Positions 28,910-38,442 are shown, counted from the first letter of the stretch. The stretch is 46,021 nucleotides of DNA from Bradyrhizobium uaiense (GCF_010811875.1 NZ_VKHP01000043.1:1-46021), one strand, 5' to 3'. Notes: a model not told the origin generated them from the sequence alone. Program-made: numbers and translations.

Positions 28910-29707
28910 ATGCGTCGACAGTCCAATTTGACCCGGCATCTCGCTTCCGCAGCCCTTGTGGCCGTCCTCGCCGCAGGGCTTGGCGGTTGCCAGACCATGT
29001 CCGACGTGACGGGATCGATCGCATCCCGCCCGGACCCCGCGCCCGATGATCCGCGCCGCGCCGCCGAGGTCTATGGCGAGCGCTACCGCAAGAATCCCAA
29101 GGATGTCGAGGCCGCGATCGCCTACGGCCAGGCCTTGCGCATGACCGGACAGCGCTCGCAGGCCTGCGCCATGCTGGAGCAGGCCACGATTACCAATCCC
29201 GGCAACAAGGCGCTGCTCGCCGCCTATGGCCGCGCGCTGGCCGACAACGGCAACTCGCAGGCCGCATTCGACGTGCTGAGCCGCGCGCACAGCCCGGACA
29301 ACCCGGACTGGCGGATCTTGTCGGTGCAGGGAACCACGCTCGACAAGTTGAACCGACACGACGAAGCGCGACGCTATTACGCCAGCGCGTTGCGACTGGC
29401 GCCGGACGAGCCGTCGGTGCTGTCCAATCTCGGCCTGTCCTACATGCTGACCAAGGAATTGCCGAAGGCGGAAGAGACGCTGCGCCAGGCCTATGCCAGC
29501 GCCCGCGCCGACACCCGGATCCGGCAGAACCTTGCGCTCGTCGTCGGCCTGCAGGGCCGCTTCGCGGAAGCCGAAACGATCGTCAAGGCCGACCTGCCGG
29601 CGGATGAGGCGGCGGCCAACGTCGCCTATCTCCGTGACATGCTGAATCGCAAGGACGGTCCGCGGACCGCATCGCGCGCCGCACCTGTTGTGGCGAAGGA
29701 CGATTAG
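28910..29707 (+). CDS. tadD: Tad pilus lipoprotein TadD (TPR)
   Basis: A 265-residue outer-membrane lipoprotein of the Flp/Tad pilus machine. The signal ends in a lipobox LGGC with Cys27 as the lipid-bearing residue. The rest is tetratricopeptide-like: AAEVYGERYRKNPKDVEAAIAYGQAL, then repeats around 85-115, 130-160 and 165-200 (DEPSVLSNLGLSYMLTKELPKAEETL lies there). TadD is needed for secretin assembly and pilus output in other bacteria. I use the ATG at 28910; a GTG 15 bases upstream is possible and neither has a strong ribosome site. It faces away from the leftward tad block whose last gene, tadC, lies 170 bases downstream, so it has its own promoter. Confidence 0.9.
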   Translation: MRRQSNLTRHLASAALVAVLAAGLGGCQTMSDVTGSIASRPDPAPDDPRRAAEVYGERYRKNPKDVEAAIAYGQALRMTGQRSQACAMLEQATITNPGNKALLAAYGRALADNGNSQAAFDVLSRAHSPDNPDWRILSVQGTTLDKLNRHDEARRYYASALRLAPDEPSVLSNLGLSYMLTKELPKAEETLRQAYASARADTRIRQNLALVVGLQGRFAEAETIVKADLPADEAAANVAYLRDMLNRKDGPRTASRAAPVVAKDD

Positions 29708-29726
29708 CCACCATAGCAATTTTCAA

Positions 29727-29850
29727 ACCTCCCCTTGAAAAGGGGAGGTCGCTTTGCTCGCCAGAGCAAAGCGGGTGGGGATCTGCTCTCTCCATGAGCC
29801 GCAGCGTCTGCGGCTGACCCCATCCCGGCCTTCCCCCTTTCTGGGGGAAG
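29727..29850. repeat. Compound hairpin repeat between tadD and tadC
   Basis: ACCTCCCCTT-GAA-AAGGGGAGGT (29727-29749) is followed by a GCTTTGCTC/GAGCAAAGC hairpin, a CCGCAG-CGT-CTGCGG hairpin and CTTCCCCC-TTTCT-GGGGGAAG (29830-29850). It fills the gap between two convergent genes and could end both transcripts. It is related to the elements at 93-135 and 9491-9678. Confidence 0.8.
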
Positions 29851-29877
29851 GAGAAGGCGGCCGGCGCAGTGCGCAAC

Positions 29878-30852
29878 TCAATGCATCGTGGCGATCTTGA
29901 TGTAGGACGGCCCGAGGATCACGATGAACAGGCAAGGCAGGAAGAACACGATCATCGGCACGGTCAGCTTGGGCGGCAGCGCCGCTGCCTTCTTCTCGGC
30001 CTCGTTCATGCGCATGTCGCGATTTTCCTGCGCCATCACGCGCAGGCTCTGGCCGAGCGGCGTGCCGTAGCGTTCGGATTGCTGCAAGGCCATGCACACC
30101 GATCTCACGCCTTCGAGCCCGGTGCGGCGTGCCAGGTTCTCGTAGGCGGACTTGCGGTCCTGCAGGTAGGACAGTTCCGCGGTCGTCAGCGCGAACTCCT
30201 CCGACAGCGCGATCGACTGTCCGGCGATTTCGTTGGCCACCTTGCGGAACGCGACCTCGACCGACATGCCCGACTCGATGCAGATCAGCAGCAGGTCGAG
30301 CGAATCAGGAAAGGCGCGCTTGATCTGGAGCTGACGCTTGGAGATCGCATTCTTCAGGAACAGCATCGGCGCCTGAAGGCCGGCATAGGCCGCGCCGACG
30401 CAGATGCCGATCTTGAGCGTGAGCGACCAGTTCGCGCCGGCGATGAAGAACGTGTAGATGATGGCGCCGAGCAGCAGCACGATCGGCGTCACCGCGCGGG
30501 CGAACAGGAAGGTGACGTAGGGCGCGTGGCCGCGATAGCCCGCCATCACGAGCTTCTCGAGCGCCGATTCCTGGGCCAGCCATTTCGTGAGGTTGAGATC
30601 GTCCACCACCCTGGAGACGACCTGCTTCGGCGTCTGCCGCAGCGCGACCTTCTCCGTCTTGGTGAGGCGTTCGCGTTCGCGCTGCCGGAGGCGTTCGCGC
30701 TCGCTGGCGACGGCCTTCATGCGCTTGTTGAGATCGCCGTTGGCGAGCAGCGGCATCACCAGCGTGTAGACCGTGGCGCTTGCCGCGAAGAAGGCAAGCA
30801 GCATGGTCATGAACCTGACGTCGTGGAGCTTGGCAACCAGAATATCAATCAT
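29878..30852 (-). CDS. tadC: Tad pilus inner-membrane platform protein TadC
   Basis: A 324-residue inner-membrane protein of the type II secretion F (GspF/PilC-like) family, one of the two platform proteins on which the pilus is built. Membrane segments lie at about 14-37, 115-165 (a pair) and 295-318. The T2SSF cytoplasmic domain (about 180-290) includes KRAFPDSLDLLLICIESGMS and TPLGQSLRVMAQENRDMRMNEAE. Highly charged residues 45-72 lie between the first segment and the core. It follows tadB by nine bases and ends the leftward cpaB-to-tadC run. Confidence 0.93.
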   Translation of the reverse strand: MIDILVAKLHDVRFMTMLLAFFAASATVYTLVMPLLANGDLNKRMKAVASERERLRQRERERLTKTEKVALRQTPKQVVSRVVDDLNLTKWLAQESALEKLVMAGYRGHAPYVTFLFARAVTPIVLLLGAIIYTFFIAGANWSLTLKIGICVGAAYAGLQAPMLFLKNAISKRQLQIKRAFPDSLDLLLICIESGMSVEVAFRKVANEIAGQSIALSEEFALTTAELSYLQDRKSAYENLARRTGLEGVRSVCMALQQSERYGTPLGQSLRVMAQENRDMRMNEAEKKAAALPPKLTVPMIVFFLPCLFIVILGPSYIKIATMH

Positions 30853-30861
30853 GCTGCACCG

Positions 30862-31839
30862 TCAGAAATCGAAGTTGATCATCTTCTTCATCACCAAGAC
30901 GCCGCATGTCATCCAGAGTGCGCAGGCGACCAGCATGAGCTGTCCCATCGAGTTGGTCCAAAGCAGCGCGATGTAGTCCGGCGTCGTCAGGAACACGAGG
31001 ATCATCACGATCGGCGGCAGCGAGCCGATGATGGCGGCGGAAGCCTTCGCTTCCATCGACATCGCCTGGATCTTCTCGGCCATCTTCTTGCGGTCGCGCA
31101 GCACGCGCGACAGGTTGCCGAGTGCTTCCGACAAATTGCCGCCCGACTTCTGCTGGATCGCGATCACGATGCCGAAGAAGTTCGCTTCCGGCAGCGGCAT
31201 GCGCTCATAGAGCCGGGAACAGGCCTCGCCGAGCGGCATGCCGATCGCTTGGGTCTCGATGATCGCGAGGAACTCGCTGCGCAGGGGCTCCGACGCGTCG
31301 TTGACGACCGCCTTGAGCGATTCGAACAGCGGCAGGCCGGCCTTGATGCCGCGTACGATGACGTCGACCGCGTCGGGCAGCGCCTTCAGGAAAGCCTTTT
31401 CCCGTCGCTTCTTCAGGAAGCCGAGCAGCCAGCGCGGTGCGCCGAGACCCATGGCAAAGCCGATGCCGGCCGCGCCGAGCAACCCGCCGCCGACCATGAA
31501 TGCCGCGGCGAATCCGAACAGGCCGAGTGCGCCGGAGATCATCCAGAATTTCTGCTCCGACCACTCCAGTCCGGCCTGCGAGATGCGCATGCCGAGCGGG
31601 ACTTTCTTGTCCTTCCGCCGCCGCGCCTCAAGCTCCTTCAACGATCCTTCGACCTGTTCACGGCGGGAGCGTTGCGTGCGGTCGGCGGTTCGCGTCGTCG
31701 TGGGTTCGCTGCGCGCCACCGATGCGCGGCGGGACTCGGCCTTCTTCTCCCCCGAGAGGTAGGGGTACAGGAAGACCCAGGCGATACCGCCCACGGTCGT
31801 GGCGGCGAGGAAGGCCAGGGCAAGGGTTTGCGTCTGCAT
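30862..31839 (-). CDS. tadB: Tad pilus inner-membrane platform protein TadB
   Basis: A 325-residue partner of TadC with the same type II secretion F domain. Residues 5-27 form the first membrane segment; a charged linker (30-85, rich in Arg and Thr) follows; a second pair of segments lies at about 100-145; the T2SSF domain (about 150-275) contains LPDAVDVIVRGIKAGLPLFE and QQKSGGNLSEALGNLSRVLRDR; the last segments lie at 278-320. It starts 11 bases after cpaF stops. TadB and TadC together transmit the ATPase motion to pilin polymerisation. Confidence 0.93.
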   Translation of the reverse strand: MQTQTLALAFLAATTVGGIAWVFLYPYLSGEKKAESRRASVARSEPTTTRTADRTQRSRREQVEGSLKELEARRRKDKKVPLGMRISQAGLEWSEQKFWMISGALGLFGFAAAFMVGGGLLGAAGIGFAMGLGAPRWLLGFLKKRREKAFLKALPDAVDVIVRGIKAGLPLFESLKAVVNDASEPLRSEFLAIIETQAIGMPLGEACSRLYERMPLPEANFFGIVIAIQQKSGGNLSEALGNLSRVLRDRKKMAEKIQAMSMEAKASAAIIGSLPPIVMILVFLTTPDYIALLWTNSMGQLMLVACALWMTCGVLVMKKMINFDF

Positions 31840-31850
31840 CCTGCGTTCCC

Positions 31851-33314
31851 CTAGGCCGGCGCCGGCGAGTCGGAGGCGTCCAGCGCCGCCGCCAGCCGCT
31901 TCTCTTCATTGTAGTAGCGGGCACGCTCCCAGAAGCGCGGCCGACCGATGCCGGTCGAGCGGTGCTTGCCGATGATCTTGCCGTTGGCGTCTTCCCCGAC
32001 CACGTCGTACAGGAAGATGTCCTGGGTGATGATGGTGTCGCCTTCCATGCCCATCACCTCGGTGATGTGCGTGATGCGGCGCGAGCCGTCGCGCAGGCGC
32101 GCGGCCTGCACGATGATGTCGACCGAGGCGCAGATCATCTCGCGAATCGTGCGTGAAGGAAGCGAGAAGCCCCCCATGGTGATCATGGATTCGCAGCGCG
32201 ACAGCGCCTCGCGCGGGTTGTTGGCGTGCAGCGTGCCCATCGAGCCGTCGTGGCCGGTGTTCATCGCCTGCAACAGGTCGAACGCTTCGGGTCCGCGGAC
32301 TTCGCCGACGATGATCCGCTCAGGGCGCATACGCAGGCAGTTGCGGACCAGTTCGCGCATGGTGACCTGGCCCTCGCCTTCGATGTTCGGCGGCCGGGTT
32401 TCCAGCCGCACCACATGCGGTTGCTGCAGCTGAAGTTCGGCGGCGTCTTCGCAGGTGATGACGCGTTCGTCGTGCTCGATATAGTTGGTCAGGCAGTTCA
32501 GCAGGGTGGTCTTGCCCGAACCGGTGCCGCCCGAGATGATCACATTGCAGCGGACCCGGCCGATGATCTGCAGGATGGTCGCCCCTTCCGGCGTGATCGC
32601 GCCGAACTTGACGAGCTGCTCCAGCGTCAGCTTGTCCTTCTTGAATTTGCGGATGGTGAGCGCGGGCCCGTCGATCGCCAGCGGCGGTACGATGGCGTTG
32701 ACGCGCGAGCCGTCGGCGAGGCGGGCGTCGCAGATCGGCGAGGATTCGTCGACGCGCCGGCCGACCTGGCTGACGATGCGCTGGCAGATGTTGAGCAGCT
32801 GCTGGTTGTCGCGAAAGCGGATGCCGGTGCGCTGGATCTTGCCGGCGACTTCGATGAACACCGTGCCGGCGCCGTTGACCATGATGTCGGCGATGTCGTC
32901 GCGCGACAGCAGGGGCTCCAGCGGGCCGTAGCCGAGCACGTCGTTGCAGATGTCGTCGAGCAGCTCTTCCTGCTCGGCGATCGACATCACGATGTTCTTG
33001 ATCGCGATGATCTCGTTGACGATGTCGCGGATTTCCTCGCGCGCCGACTCGCTGTCCAGCTTGGCAAGCTGGGCGAGGTCGATCGCTTCGATCAGGGCGC
33101 CGAAGATCGTCGCCTTGACCTGGTAGTAATTGTCCGAGCGGCGGGCTTCGACGGTGGGCGGCGGCGGTGGTTTTGCGGGTGCGAGCGGCGGCGACGAGAT
33201 CGTCGGTGCGACGGGCTCGCGCGTCATCGCCGACGGGCCGGCAGGCTCCGGCGTCTGAAAAGCGGGCTTGGGTGCCCGCACGTCCCCATCGCTTCCGCTA
33301 CGCTTACCAAACAC
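31851..33314 (-). CDS. cpaF: Tad pilus assembly ATPase CpaF/TadA
   Basis: A 487-residue cytoplasmic secretion ATPase that powers Flp pilus extension (and in Caulobacter also retraction). After a Pro-rich N-terminus (20-57) come the N-terminal domain and the RecA-like core: Walker A GGTGSGKT at 262-269, the Asp box around 286-292 (ITCEDAAEL), Walker [10 protein letters not shown] at 333-341 and the His box [13 protein letters not shown] at 353-365. All motifs are intact. The start is a GTG at 33312-33314 with GGAG about ten bases upstream. It lies between cpaE and tadB with short gaps, in one operon. Confidence 0.95.
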   Translation of the reverse strand: MFGKRSGSDGDVRAPKPAFQTPEPAGPSAMTREPVAPTISSPPLAPAKPPPPPTVEARRSDNYYQVKATIFGALIEAIDLAQLAKLDSESAREEIRDIVNEIIAIKNIVMSIAEQEELLDDICNDVLGYGPLEPLLSRDDIADIMVNGAGTVFIEVAGKIQRTGIRFRDNQQLLNICQRIVSQVGRRVDESSPICDARLADGSRVNAIVPPLAIDGPALTIRKFKKDKLTLEQLVKFGAITPEGATILQIIGRVRCNVIISGGTGSGKTTLLNCLTNYIEHDERVITCEDAAELQLQQPHVVRLETRPPNIEGEGQVTMRELVRNCLRMRPERIIVGEVRGPEAFDLLQAMNTGHDGSMGTLHANNPREALSRCESMITMGGFSLPSRTIREMICASVDIIVQAARLRDGSRRITHITEVMGMEGDTIITQDIFLYDVVGEDANGKIIGKHRSTGIGRPRFWERARYYNEEKRLAAALDASDSPAPA

Positions 33315-33338
33315 GACGTCTTGACTCCACGCGGACCA

Positions 33339-34607
33339 CTATTTGGACCGCAGCTTTTCGAGCAGGGGCGACAGGAAGGACCCCCTCGGCTTCTTGGTTT
33401 CGCCGCGGCCTGTCAGCCGCTGCGCCATCTGCAGGAACATCTCGACCGCGCGATGGTTGGCGGAGATTTCCGCGATCATCTGGCCGTTGTTGGCGGCCGA
33501 ACCGAAGATCTGCGGATCGAACGGAATCGCGGCGATCGGCTGGCTTTCGATCGCCTTGGCGAATTCGGCCGCCGCGATCTCCGGACGTTTCGGCACGCCG
33601 ACCTGGTTCAGGCAGTACAAAGGCGCGCGGTCGTTCGGCCGCGACGCCTTCAGGAGATCGAACATGTTCTTGGCGTTGCGCAGATTGGCGAGGTCGGGCG
33701 CCGCCACGATCAGGATGTCGTCGGCCGCGATCAAGGCGCGCTTGGTCCAGCCCGACCATTGATGCGGCACATCGAGCACGATGCAGGGCATCGTGGTGCG
33801 CAACGTATCGAAGATCGCGTCGAACGCTTCGGCGCCGAAATCGTAGACCTTGTCGAGCGTGGCCGGCGCCGCCAGCAGGCTCAGATGGTCGGTGCATTTC
33901 GACAGCAGGCGGTCGACGAAGGCGGTATCGACGCGGTCCGGCGAGAACACCGCGTCTGCGATGCCTTGCGCCGGATCCTGGTTGTAGTTGAGGCCGGCGG
34001 TGCCGAATGCGAGGTCGAGATCGGCGACCACCGAATCCAGCGCCAGATCGCGGGCGATCGCCCAGGCGACATTGTGGGCGATCGTCGAGGCGCCGACGCC
34101 GCCTTTGGCGCCGACGACGGCGACGATGCGGCCGACCGCCTTGGCTTCGGGCGCCGAGAACAGGTTGCAGACCGCGCGCACCACGTCGATCGCAGTTGCC
34201 GGCGCAATCACGTAGTCGCTGACGCCGCGGCGTACCAGCTCGCGATACAGCGTGACGTCGTTGATCCGGCCGATCACGACCACGCGGGTGCCGGCATCGC
34301 ACACGGTGGCAAGTTGATCGAGGCCGGCCAGGATGTCGCCGCGGCCCTCGGTCTCGAGGATGATGACGTTGGGCGTCGGCGCCGAGCGATAGGCCTCGAT
34401 GGCGGCGGCCATGCCGCCCATCTGGATCTTGAGGTGCGCCTTGGCCAACCGGCGATCCTCGCCGGCCGACTGCACGGCGGCGGCGGTCTCGACGGTTTCG
34501 CAGAACGCCTGGACCGAGACCCGCGGCGCCGGAGCAATATGGTCGTCCACGGCCTGCGGCGGGGCGTCCATCTGCTCTTCGGAGTTTTGCTGCGCGTAGG
34601 TGATCAT
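33339..34607 (-). CDS. cpaE: Tad pilus localisation ATPase CpaE/TadZ
   Basis: A 422-residue protein that places the Tad machine at a cell pole in other bacteria. Residues about 30-150 form a receiver-like domain without obvious phosphorylation signature; residues 158-400 form a MinD/ParA-type ATPase with the deviant Walker A loop KGGVGAST at 168-175 and a later VVADLDLAFGTAGLN switch region. The signature lysine at the start of the loop is present; TadZ proteins often have degenerate ATPase sites, and this one looks intact. Its ATG overlaps the cpaD stop in ATGA, showing coupling. Confidence 0.93.
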   Translation of the reverse strand: MITYAQQNSEEQMDAPPQAVDDHIAPAPRVSVQAFCETVETAAAVQSAGEDRRLAKAHLKIQMGGMAAAIEAYRSAPTPNVIILETEGRGDILAGLDQLATVCDAGTRVVVIGRINDVTLYRELVRRGVSDYVIAPATAIDVVRAVCNLFSAPEAKAVGRIVAVVGAKGGVGASTIAHNVAWAIARDLALDSVVADLDLAFGTAGLNYNQDPAQGIADAVFSPDRVDTAFVDRLLSKCTDHLSLLAAPATLDKVYDFGAEAFDAIFDTLRTTMPCIVLDVPHQWSGWTKRALIAADDILIVAAPDLANLRNAKNMFDLLKASRPNDRAPLYCLNQVGVPKRPEIAAAEFAKAIESQPIAAIPFDPQIFGSAANNGQMIAEISANHRAVEMFLQMAQRLTGRGETKKPRGSFLSPLLEKLRSK

Positions 34608-35356
34608 TTTCCTGTGTCGCTTAGCTTGGCCCTGTCGGCCTCGGGATAGGCCGTGGCGGTGGTGGTGCCCTTGCGATACTTGTCGAAGGCGATGTTACGA
34701 CGCGACGTGTAGGCAGGGGTCTCCGCGCGCGGCTGCACGAGGTCGGTCGGGTCTTCAACCATGGATGCAAGGTTGCGCTGATTGGCGCAGCCGAAATTGT
34801 AGTACTGCTTGTTCTGGATGTAGGACCCGTTGTGCATCGACGGGCCGAGATCTTCCGGCCAGAGGCCGCACGGCCCGGCCACCGCCTTCATCTTTGGATA
34901 GTTCACGCGGATCGCGGGCATCTGGCGCGGATCCTCGGGATGATATTTGCGAACCAGGATCCCACGCGGCGGCACGCCGGCGGCGGCAAGAGTGGCCTGG
35001 ATCTCACGCAACGATTCCTGGGCGGGCCGGGCGTTCGGCGTGTCGGCGGGAACGTCGATGGTGACGGCGCCGGTCCCCTCGCGCATCCAGTCCTGCGCCA
35101 TCCCCATCACCTCGGCGCGCTGCTCCGCAGTCAGGCCGCCGCGGCTGCGGCCGACGAAGACCACGATCGAGCGATCCGCCTCGGTGACCGAGATCGGGTG
35201 GCGCTGGCGATAGTCGGCCGGCGAGTCAACCATCGCGAAACTGTTGTCGGCGGCGTGCTGGCAGGCGCCCAGTGTCATGGCAAGGCCGACGAGCGCTCCG
35301 GCGAGACCGATGCTGCGCTTGTGGTCGGCCGATGTTCTGGATGTGGTCTGTGTCAT
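34604..35356 (-). CDS. cpaD: Tad pilus lipoprotein CpaD
   Basis: A 250-residue CpaD-family protein, a predicted outer-membrane lipoprotein that supports the CpaC secretin. The signal region (14-32) ends LGAC, with Cys32 as the likely lipid site. The body matches the family: ADYRQRHPISVTEADRSIVVFVG near 47-69 and the conserved GPCGLWPEDLG plus YYNFGCANQRNLASMVEDP near 165-205. The C-terminus is polar and probably flexible. It starts eight bases after the cpaC stop and overlaps cpaE by four bases. Confidence 0.93.
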   Translation of the reverse strand: MTQTTSRTSADHKRSIGLAGALVGLAMTLGACQHAADNSFAMVDSPADYRQRHPISVTEADRSIVVFVGRSRGGLTAEQRAEVMGMAQDWMREGTGAVTIDVPADTPNARPAQESLREIQATLAAAGVPPRGILVRKYHPEDPRQMPAIRVNYPKMKAVAGPCGLWPEDLGPSMHNGSYIQNKQYYNFGCANQRNLASMVEDPTDLVQPRAETPAYTSRRNIAFDKYRKGTTTATAYPEADRAKLSDTGK

Positions 35357-35364
35357 CGTCCGCC

Positions 35365-36834
35365 TCAGTCGGTAATAAAGCCGTAGGTGCCGCGGTAATT
35401 CCGCGCCGGCTCGGTGCGGCCAGGCACGCCGTAGACGCGATTGATGCTGCCGAGCAGGTCGGCCTGCGGATCGGAAGCATTTGCGAAGCCGTCATCCGGA
35501 CGCGACAGGTCCTTCTGCGCCACTGCGCGAACGACATAGGGCGTCACCAGCACCATCATCTCGGTCTGGTTGTTGACGAAGTCGCGGCTGCGGAACAGCG
35601 TGCCGAGCACCGGCAGTGACGCCAGTCCGGGAAGGCCATTGATCGCCTGCTTGGTCTGGTCCTGGATCAGGCCGGCCATCGCCATCGAGCCGCCCGAGGG
35701 AATTTCCAGCGTGGTCTCGGCGCGGCGGGTCTTGATCGAGGGGATCGTCGTTCCACCGGCGCCGCCCGTCAGCGAGTTCTCGGTCGAGACTTCCGACACT
35801 TCCGTCATCACGCGCAGGCTGATCCGGCCCTCGGTCAGCACCACCGGCGTGAAGTTGAGCGAAATGCCGAATTTCTTGAAGCTGACGGTCTGGACGCACT
35901 GCCCGATCGCGCCTGCGGTCGTGGTCTGACAGGTCACGCCGGTCGGAATTGGAAACTCGCCGCCGGAGATGAAGGTCGCCGATTCGCCGGATATCGCGGT
36001 CAGATTCGGTTCGGCGAGCGTCCGTACGACACCGGCGCTCTCCATGGCGCGGATCGTCGCCGAGACCGACGGCGCCGCGCCGAAGGAGGTGGTGATGGCG
36101 TTGGTGGGCACCAGCGGCGCGCTGTTCGCCGTGAACGGATTGCTGTTGGCGAATTTCACCACAGCCGTTCCGTAATTGAGGTTTGCCGTGAGGTCGATGC
36201 CGAGCTGCTTGATCAGGCGGCGCGAGACTTCGGCGACCGTGACTTTCAGCATCACCTGATCGCGGCCGCGAACCGTGATGGAGTTCACGACCTTTTCGGC
36301 GCTGCCGACCAGCCGCGCGGCGATCTCGCCGGCCTGCTGCGCCTCGATCGGGCTCGCCGCGCTCCCGGTCAGCATGACGCCGTCGGCGACGCCCTCGATC
36401 TGGATATCGGCATTCGGCAGCGACGCACGTAGCGCGGCACGCACGCCGTTGAGGTCGCGCTTGACCGCAATGTCATAGGCCGCAATCTGCTGTCCGGCAG
36501 CGTCGAAGAACACGATGTTGGTCTGGCCGACCGTCGCGCCGATGATATAGGCGCGTTGTGCCGAGCGGACCACGGCGTTGGCGATCTTGGGATCGGCGAC
36601 CAGCACGTCCTTGATGTCCCTCGGCAGATCGATCACGATCGATTTGCCGACGCCGAGCGCGAGGAAACGGGCGTTCATCTGGCCTTCGGCCGAGGCAGGG
36701 GCGGGCGCGGCGCGGTAGTCGCTCGCCACCACCGGCGTCAGCGCCGGGTTGAGCGTGAGCGCCGCGACGGCCGAGAACGACAATGCGCGGACCATGAAGG
36801 CCCGCATTGTCCGTTGAGTTGCCCCGCCCTTCAT
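35365..36834 (-). CDS. cpaC: Tad pilus outer-membrane secretin CpaC/RcpA
   Basis: A 489-residue secretin that forms the outer-membrane pore for the Flp pilus. A signal peptide (about 1-38) is followed by the pilus/flagella N-terminal domain (about 50-120, GVGKSIVIDLPRDIKDVLVA), a BON-like region (130-190) and the secretin beta-barrel domain (about 255-450), which contains VRTLAEPNLTAISGESATF and the family's closing VPVLGTLFRSRDF-like segment. I start at the ATG at 36834 with GAGG nine bases upstream; an ATG at 36849 close behind the cpaB stop is an equal alternative. A second, stand-alone copy of the N-terminal domain is encoded at 42782. Confidence 0.94.
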   Translation of the reverse strand: MKGGATQRTMRAFMVRALSFSAVAALTLNPALTPVVASDYRAAPAPASAEGQMNARFLALGVGKSIVIDLPRDIKDVLVADPKIANAVVRSAQRAYIIGATVGQTNIVFFDAAGQQIAAYDIAVKRDLNGVRAALRASLPNADIQIEGVADGVMLTGSAASPIEAQQAGEIAARLVGSAEKVVNSITVRGRDQVMLKVTVAEVSRRLIKQLGIDLTANLNYGTAVVKFANSNPFTANSAPLVPTNAITTSFGAAPSVSATIRAMESAGVVRTLAEPNLTAISGESATFISGGEFPIPTGVTCQTTTAGAIGQCVQTVSFKKFGISLNFTPVVLTEGRISLRVMTEVSEVSTENSLTGGAGGTTIPSIKTRRAETTLEIPSGGSMAMAGLIQDQTKQAINGLPGLASLPVLGTLFRSRDFVNNQTEMMVLVTPYVVRAVAQKDLSRPDDGFANASDPQADLLGSINRVYGVPGRTEPARNYRGTYGFITD

Positions 36835-36850
36835 CACGTGTGTCCTCATG

Positions 36851-37642
36851 TCACTTCTGCATCGTCGCCTGGTTGGCAACGCCAAAGCGGATGACGTTGA
36901 TCGTCTCACCGCGCCTACGGGTGTCGTCGGTCCTGGTCTCGGGCGCGTTGTTGTCGGCGATGCTGCGCAGCGCCAGCGATAGGACGCCGCTCTGGCGCGC
37001 GCGCGCCAGCGTCTCGGTCTGTTCTGGCTTGAGCTCCAGCGTCACCGTCTTGCCGATCAACGCGTTGGTGCCGTCCTTCTCCTTCGGCGCCTGGTCGATC
37101 GCGAGCACGCGAACATTGGTCAGGATGACTTCGGAGTTGACGATGTCGGCGCCGTTGCGGTCCGGATTCTTGTCCCGCTTCGACAACAGGACGTCGACCC
37201 GGTCATTCGGCAGGATGAAGCCGCCGGCGCCGGTCTCGGGTGAGATTTCGGTCGATACCGCCCGCATACCGGTCGGCAGGATCGCAGCCATGAAGCCGCT
37301 GCCGTCGGCCCTGACGAGCTTCTGCTCGCGAATCGGCTCGCCCTGGATGAACGGGGCGCGCGCGATCGAGCCGGTGACGTCCTTGATGGCGTCGGCGCGG
37401 CTGTCCTTGCGCATGAATGTGGCGCTGGCGGTTGCCGCCGGCCAGGTCTGCCACTGCACGTCCTCGGACTTCACGGCCTGGCCGAGGCCGATGTCGGAGC
37501 GCGCGACCAGGATGTCGACTGTGGGGAGCTGTGCGACCGGCGGAGGAGGCGCCGGCTTGTCGTCGCTTCCGCTTGCCAAATAGAGCGCCGCGATGCCGGC
37601 GCAGCCTGCGATAGCCAGGACCAGAATGCGGGCCTTATCCAT
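36851..37642 (-). CDS. cpaB: Tad pilus assembly protein CpaB/RcpC
   Basis: A 263-residue protein with one N-terminal membrane segment or uncleaved signal (5-25), a Pro-rich linker (30-36) and a SAF domain (about 42-110, VDILVARSDIGLGQAV with the later GEPIREQKLV). The RcpC-type C-terminal part (125-235) includes MRAVSTEISPETGAGGFILP, PNDRVDVLL and VTLELKPEQTETLARA. CpaB is thought to sit in the periplasm beside the secretin. It begins the long leftward operon; 127 bases separate it from cpaA and hold a TTAACCAT box. Confidence 0.93.
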   Translation of the reverse strand: MDKARILVLAIAGCAGIAALYLASGSDDKPAPPPPVAQLPTVDILVARSDIGLGQAVKSEDVQWQTWPAATASATFMRKDSRADAIKDVTGSIARAPFIQGEPIREQKLVRADGSGFMAAILPTGMRAVSTEISPETGAGGFILPNDRVDVLLSKRDKNPDRNGADIVNSEVILTNVRVLAIDQAPKEKDGTNALIGKTVTLELKPEQTETLARARQSGVLSLALRSIADNNAPETRTDDTRRRGETINVIRFGVANQATMQK

Positions 37643-37708
37643 TACGCTTCACTTTCCACATGACGCCGCGACGCTGCCGCCGCAGTGATGGGAGTTGACC
37701 AGCTATTC

Positions 37709-37724
37709 GTCAAAGCATGGTTAA
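37709..37724 (-). promoter_or_regulatory. CtrA-like box upstream of cpaB
   Basis: Read leftward, TTAA (37721-37724), seven bases, then TTGAC (37709-37713): one mismatch from the CtrA consensus TTAA-N7-TTAAC. The left part also reads TTAACCAT, the CtrA half-site. It lies about 70-80 bases before cpaB. CtrA control of pilus genes is known in Caulobacter; here it is inference. Confidence 0.4.
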
Positions 37725-37769
37725 TGAGGCGTATCTAAATCGCCTTAACGAGCGGTTACTGCCGCTTTC

Positions 37770-38294
37770 TCAGCGCAAGGCGAAGTGCGCGAGATCAATC
37801 GTCTTGATCCAGTCCGTCTCGGGATAGATCAGGAGGGCGCCGAGGGCGAGTGCGATGCCGTACGGAATTCCGGTCTGCTTGTCGTGCAGGCGGCTGAGCC
37901 AGGCCTGGGACGCGAGCGGATAGGGCAGTGGCCACTGCCGGAGCTGCAACAGCAGCACGGTCAGCGCACCGCCGAACAGCGACGCAAAGACCAGATAGGG
38001 AAGCAGATGCTCGAAGCCGAACCAAAGGCCGGCCGCGGCTGCGACCTTGGCGTCCCCGCCACCGACCCAGCCCATCGCAAACATGCCGAACGCCACGACC
38101 AGAACCAGCGCGCCCGCGCCGGCATGGGTCATGATCTCGTGGACCCCCATCCCGGTCAGCGGCGCCAGGACGAAGAAGCCGGCCACCAGCGCCAGTGAGA
38201 TCCGGTTCGGGATCGTCATGGTCAACAGGTCGCTCGCCGCCGCAAAGGCCATCAGGGCCGGAAACAGCATCAAGCGTGCGATGTCGAGGATCAT
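37770..38294 (-). CDS. cpaA: Prepilin peptidase CpaA/TadV
   Basis: A 174-residue inner-membrane aspartyl protease (A24 family) that cuts the leader from Flp prepilin and the TadE-like pseudopilins. The two catalytic aspartates are present: Asp22 (AASDLLTMTIPN) and Asp81 (GGGDAK). About five or six membrane segments cover most of the chain. The N-terminal methyltransferase domain of PilD-type enzymes is absent, as usual for TadV. It lies between flp, after a terminator-like hairpin, and cpaB. Confidence 0.94.
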   Translation of the reverse strand: MILDIARLMLFPALMAFAAASDLLTMTIPNRISLALVAGFFVLAPLTGMGVHEIMTHAGAGALVLVVAFGMFAMGWVGGGDAKVAAAAGLWFGFEHLLPYLVFASLFGGALTVLLLQLRQWPLPYPLASQAWLSRLHDKQTGIPYGIALALGALLIYPETDWIKTIDLAHFALR

Positions 38295-38415
38295 GGATTC
38301 ATGCCGTCAAGCTGGAGCTGCGGTCGAGACCCGACGCTAGCGGCCAATGGTGAACAATCGGGAAAGGGCCTGCGCATCTTGCAATGGAGCCGCCAATCGC
38401 GCCCCGACAAATAGC

Positions 38416-38442
38416 AAAGGTCCCGGGGTTGCCGGGACCTTT
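38416..38442 (-). terminator. Terminator or attenuator after flp
   Basis: AAAGGTCCCGG (38416-38426) and CCGGGACCTTT (38432-38442) form a perfect 11-bp stem with a five-base loop, 23 bases beyond the flp stop. Read leftward, the stem ends in TTT. It would let the abundant pilin message end before cpaA while some polymerase reads on. Confidence 0.8.

Noticed and set aside
29869..34649. Two long rightward open frames antisense to tadC-tadB and cpaF-cpaE
   Set aside because: The leftward genes have complete family motifs; the antisense products show no domain and only compositional bias.
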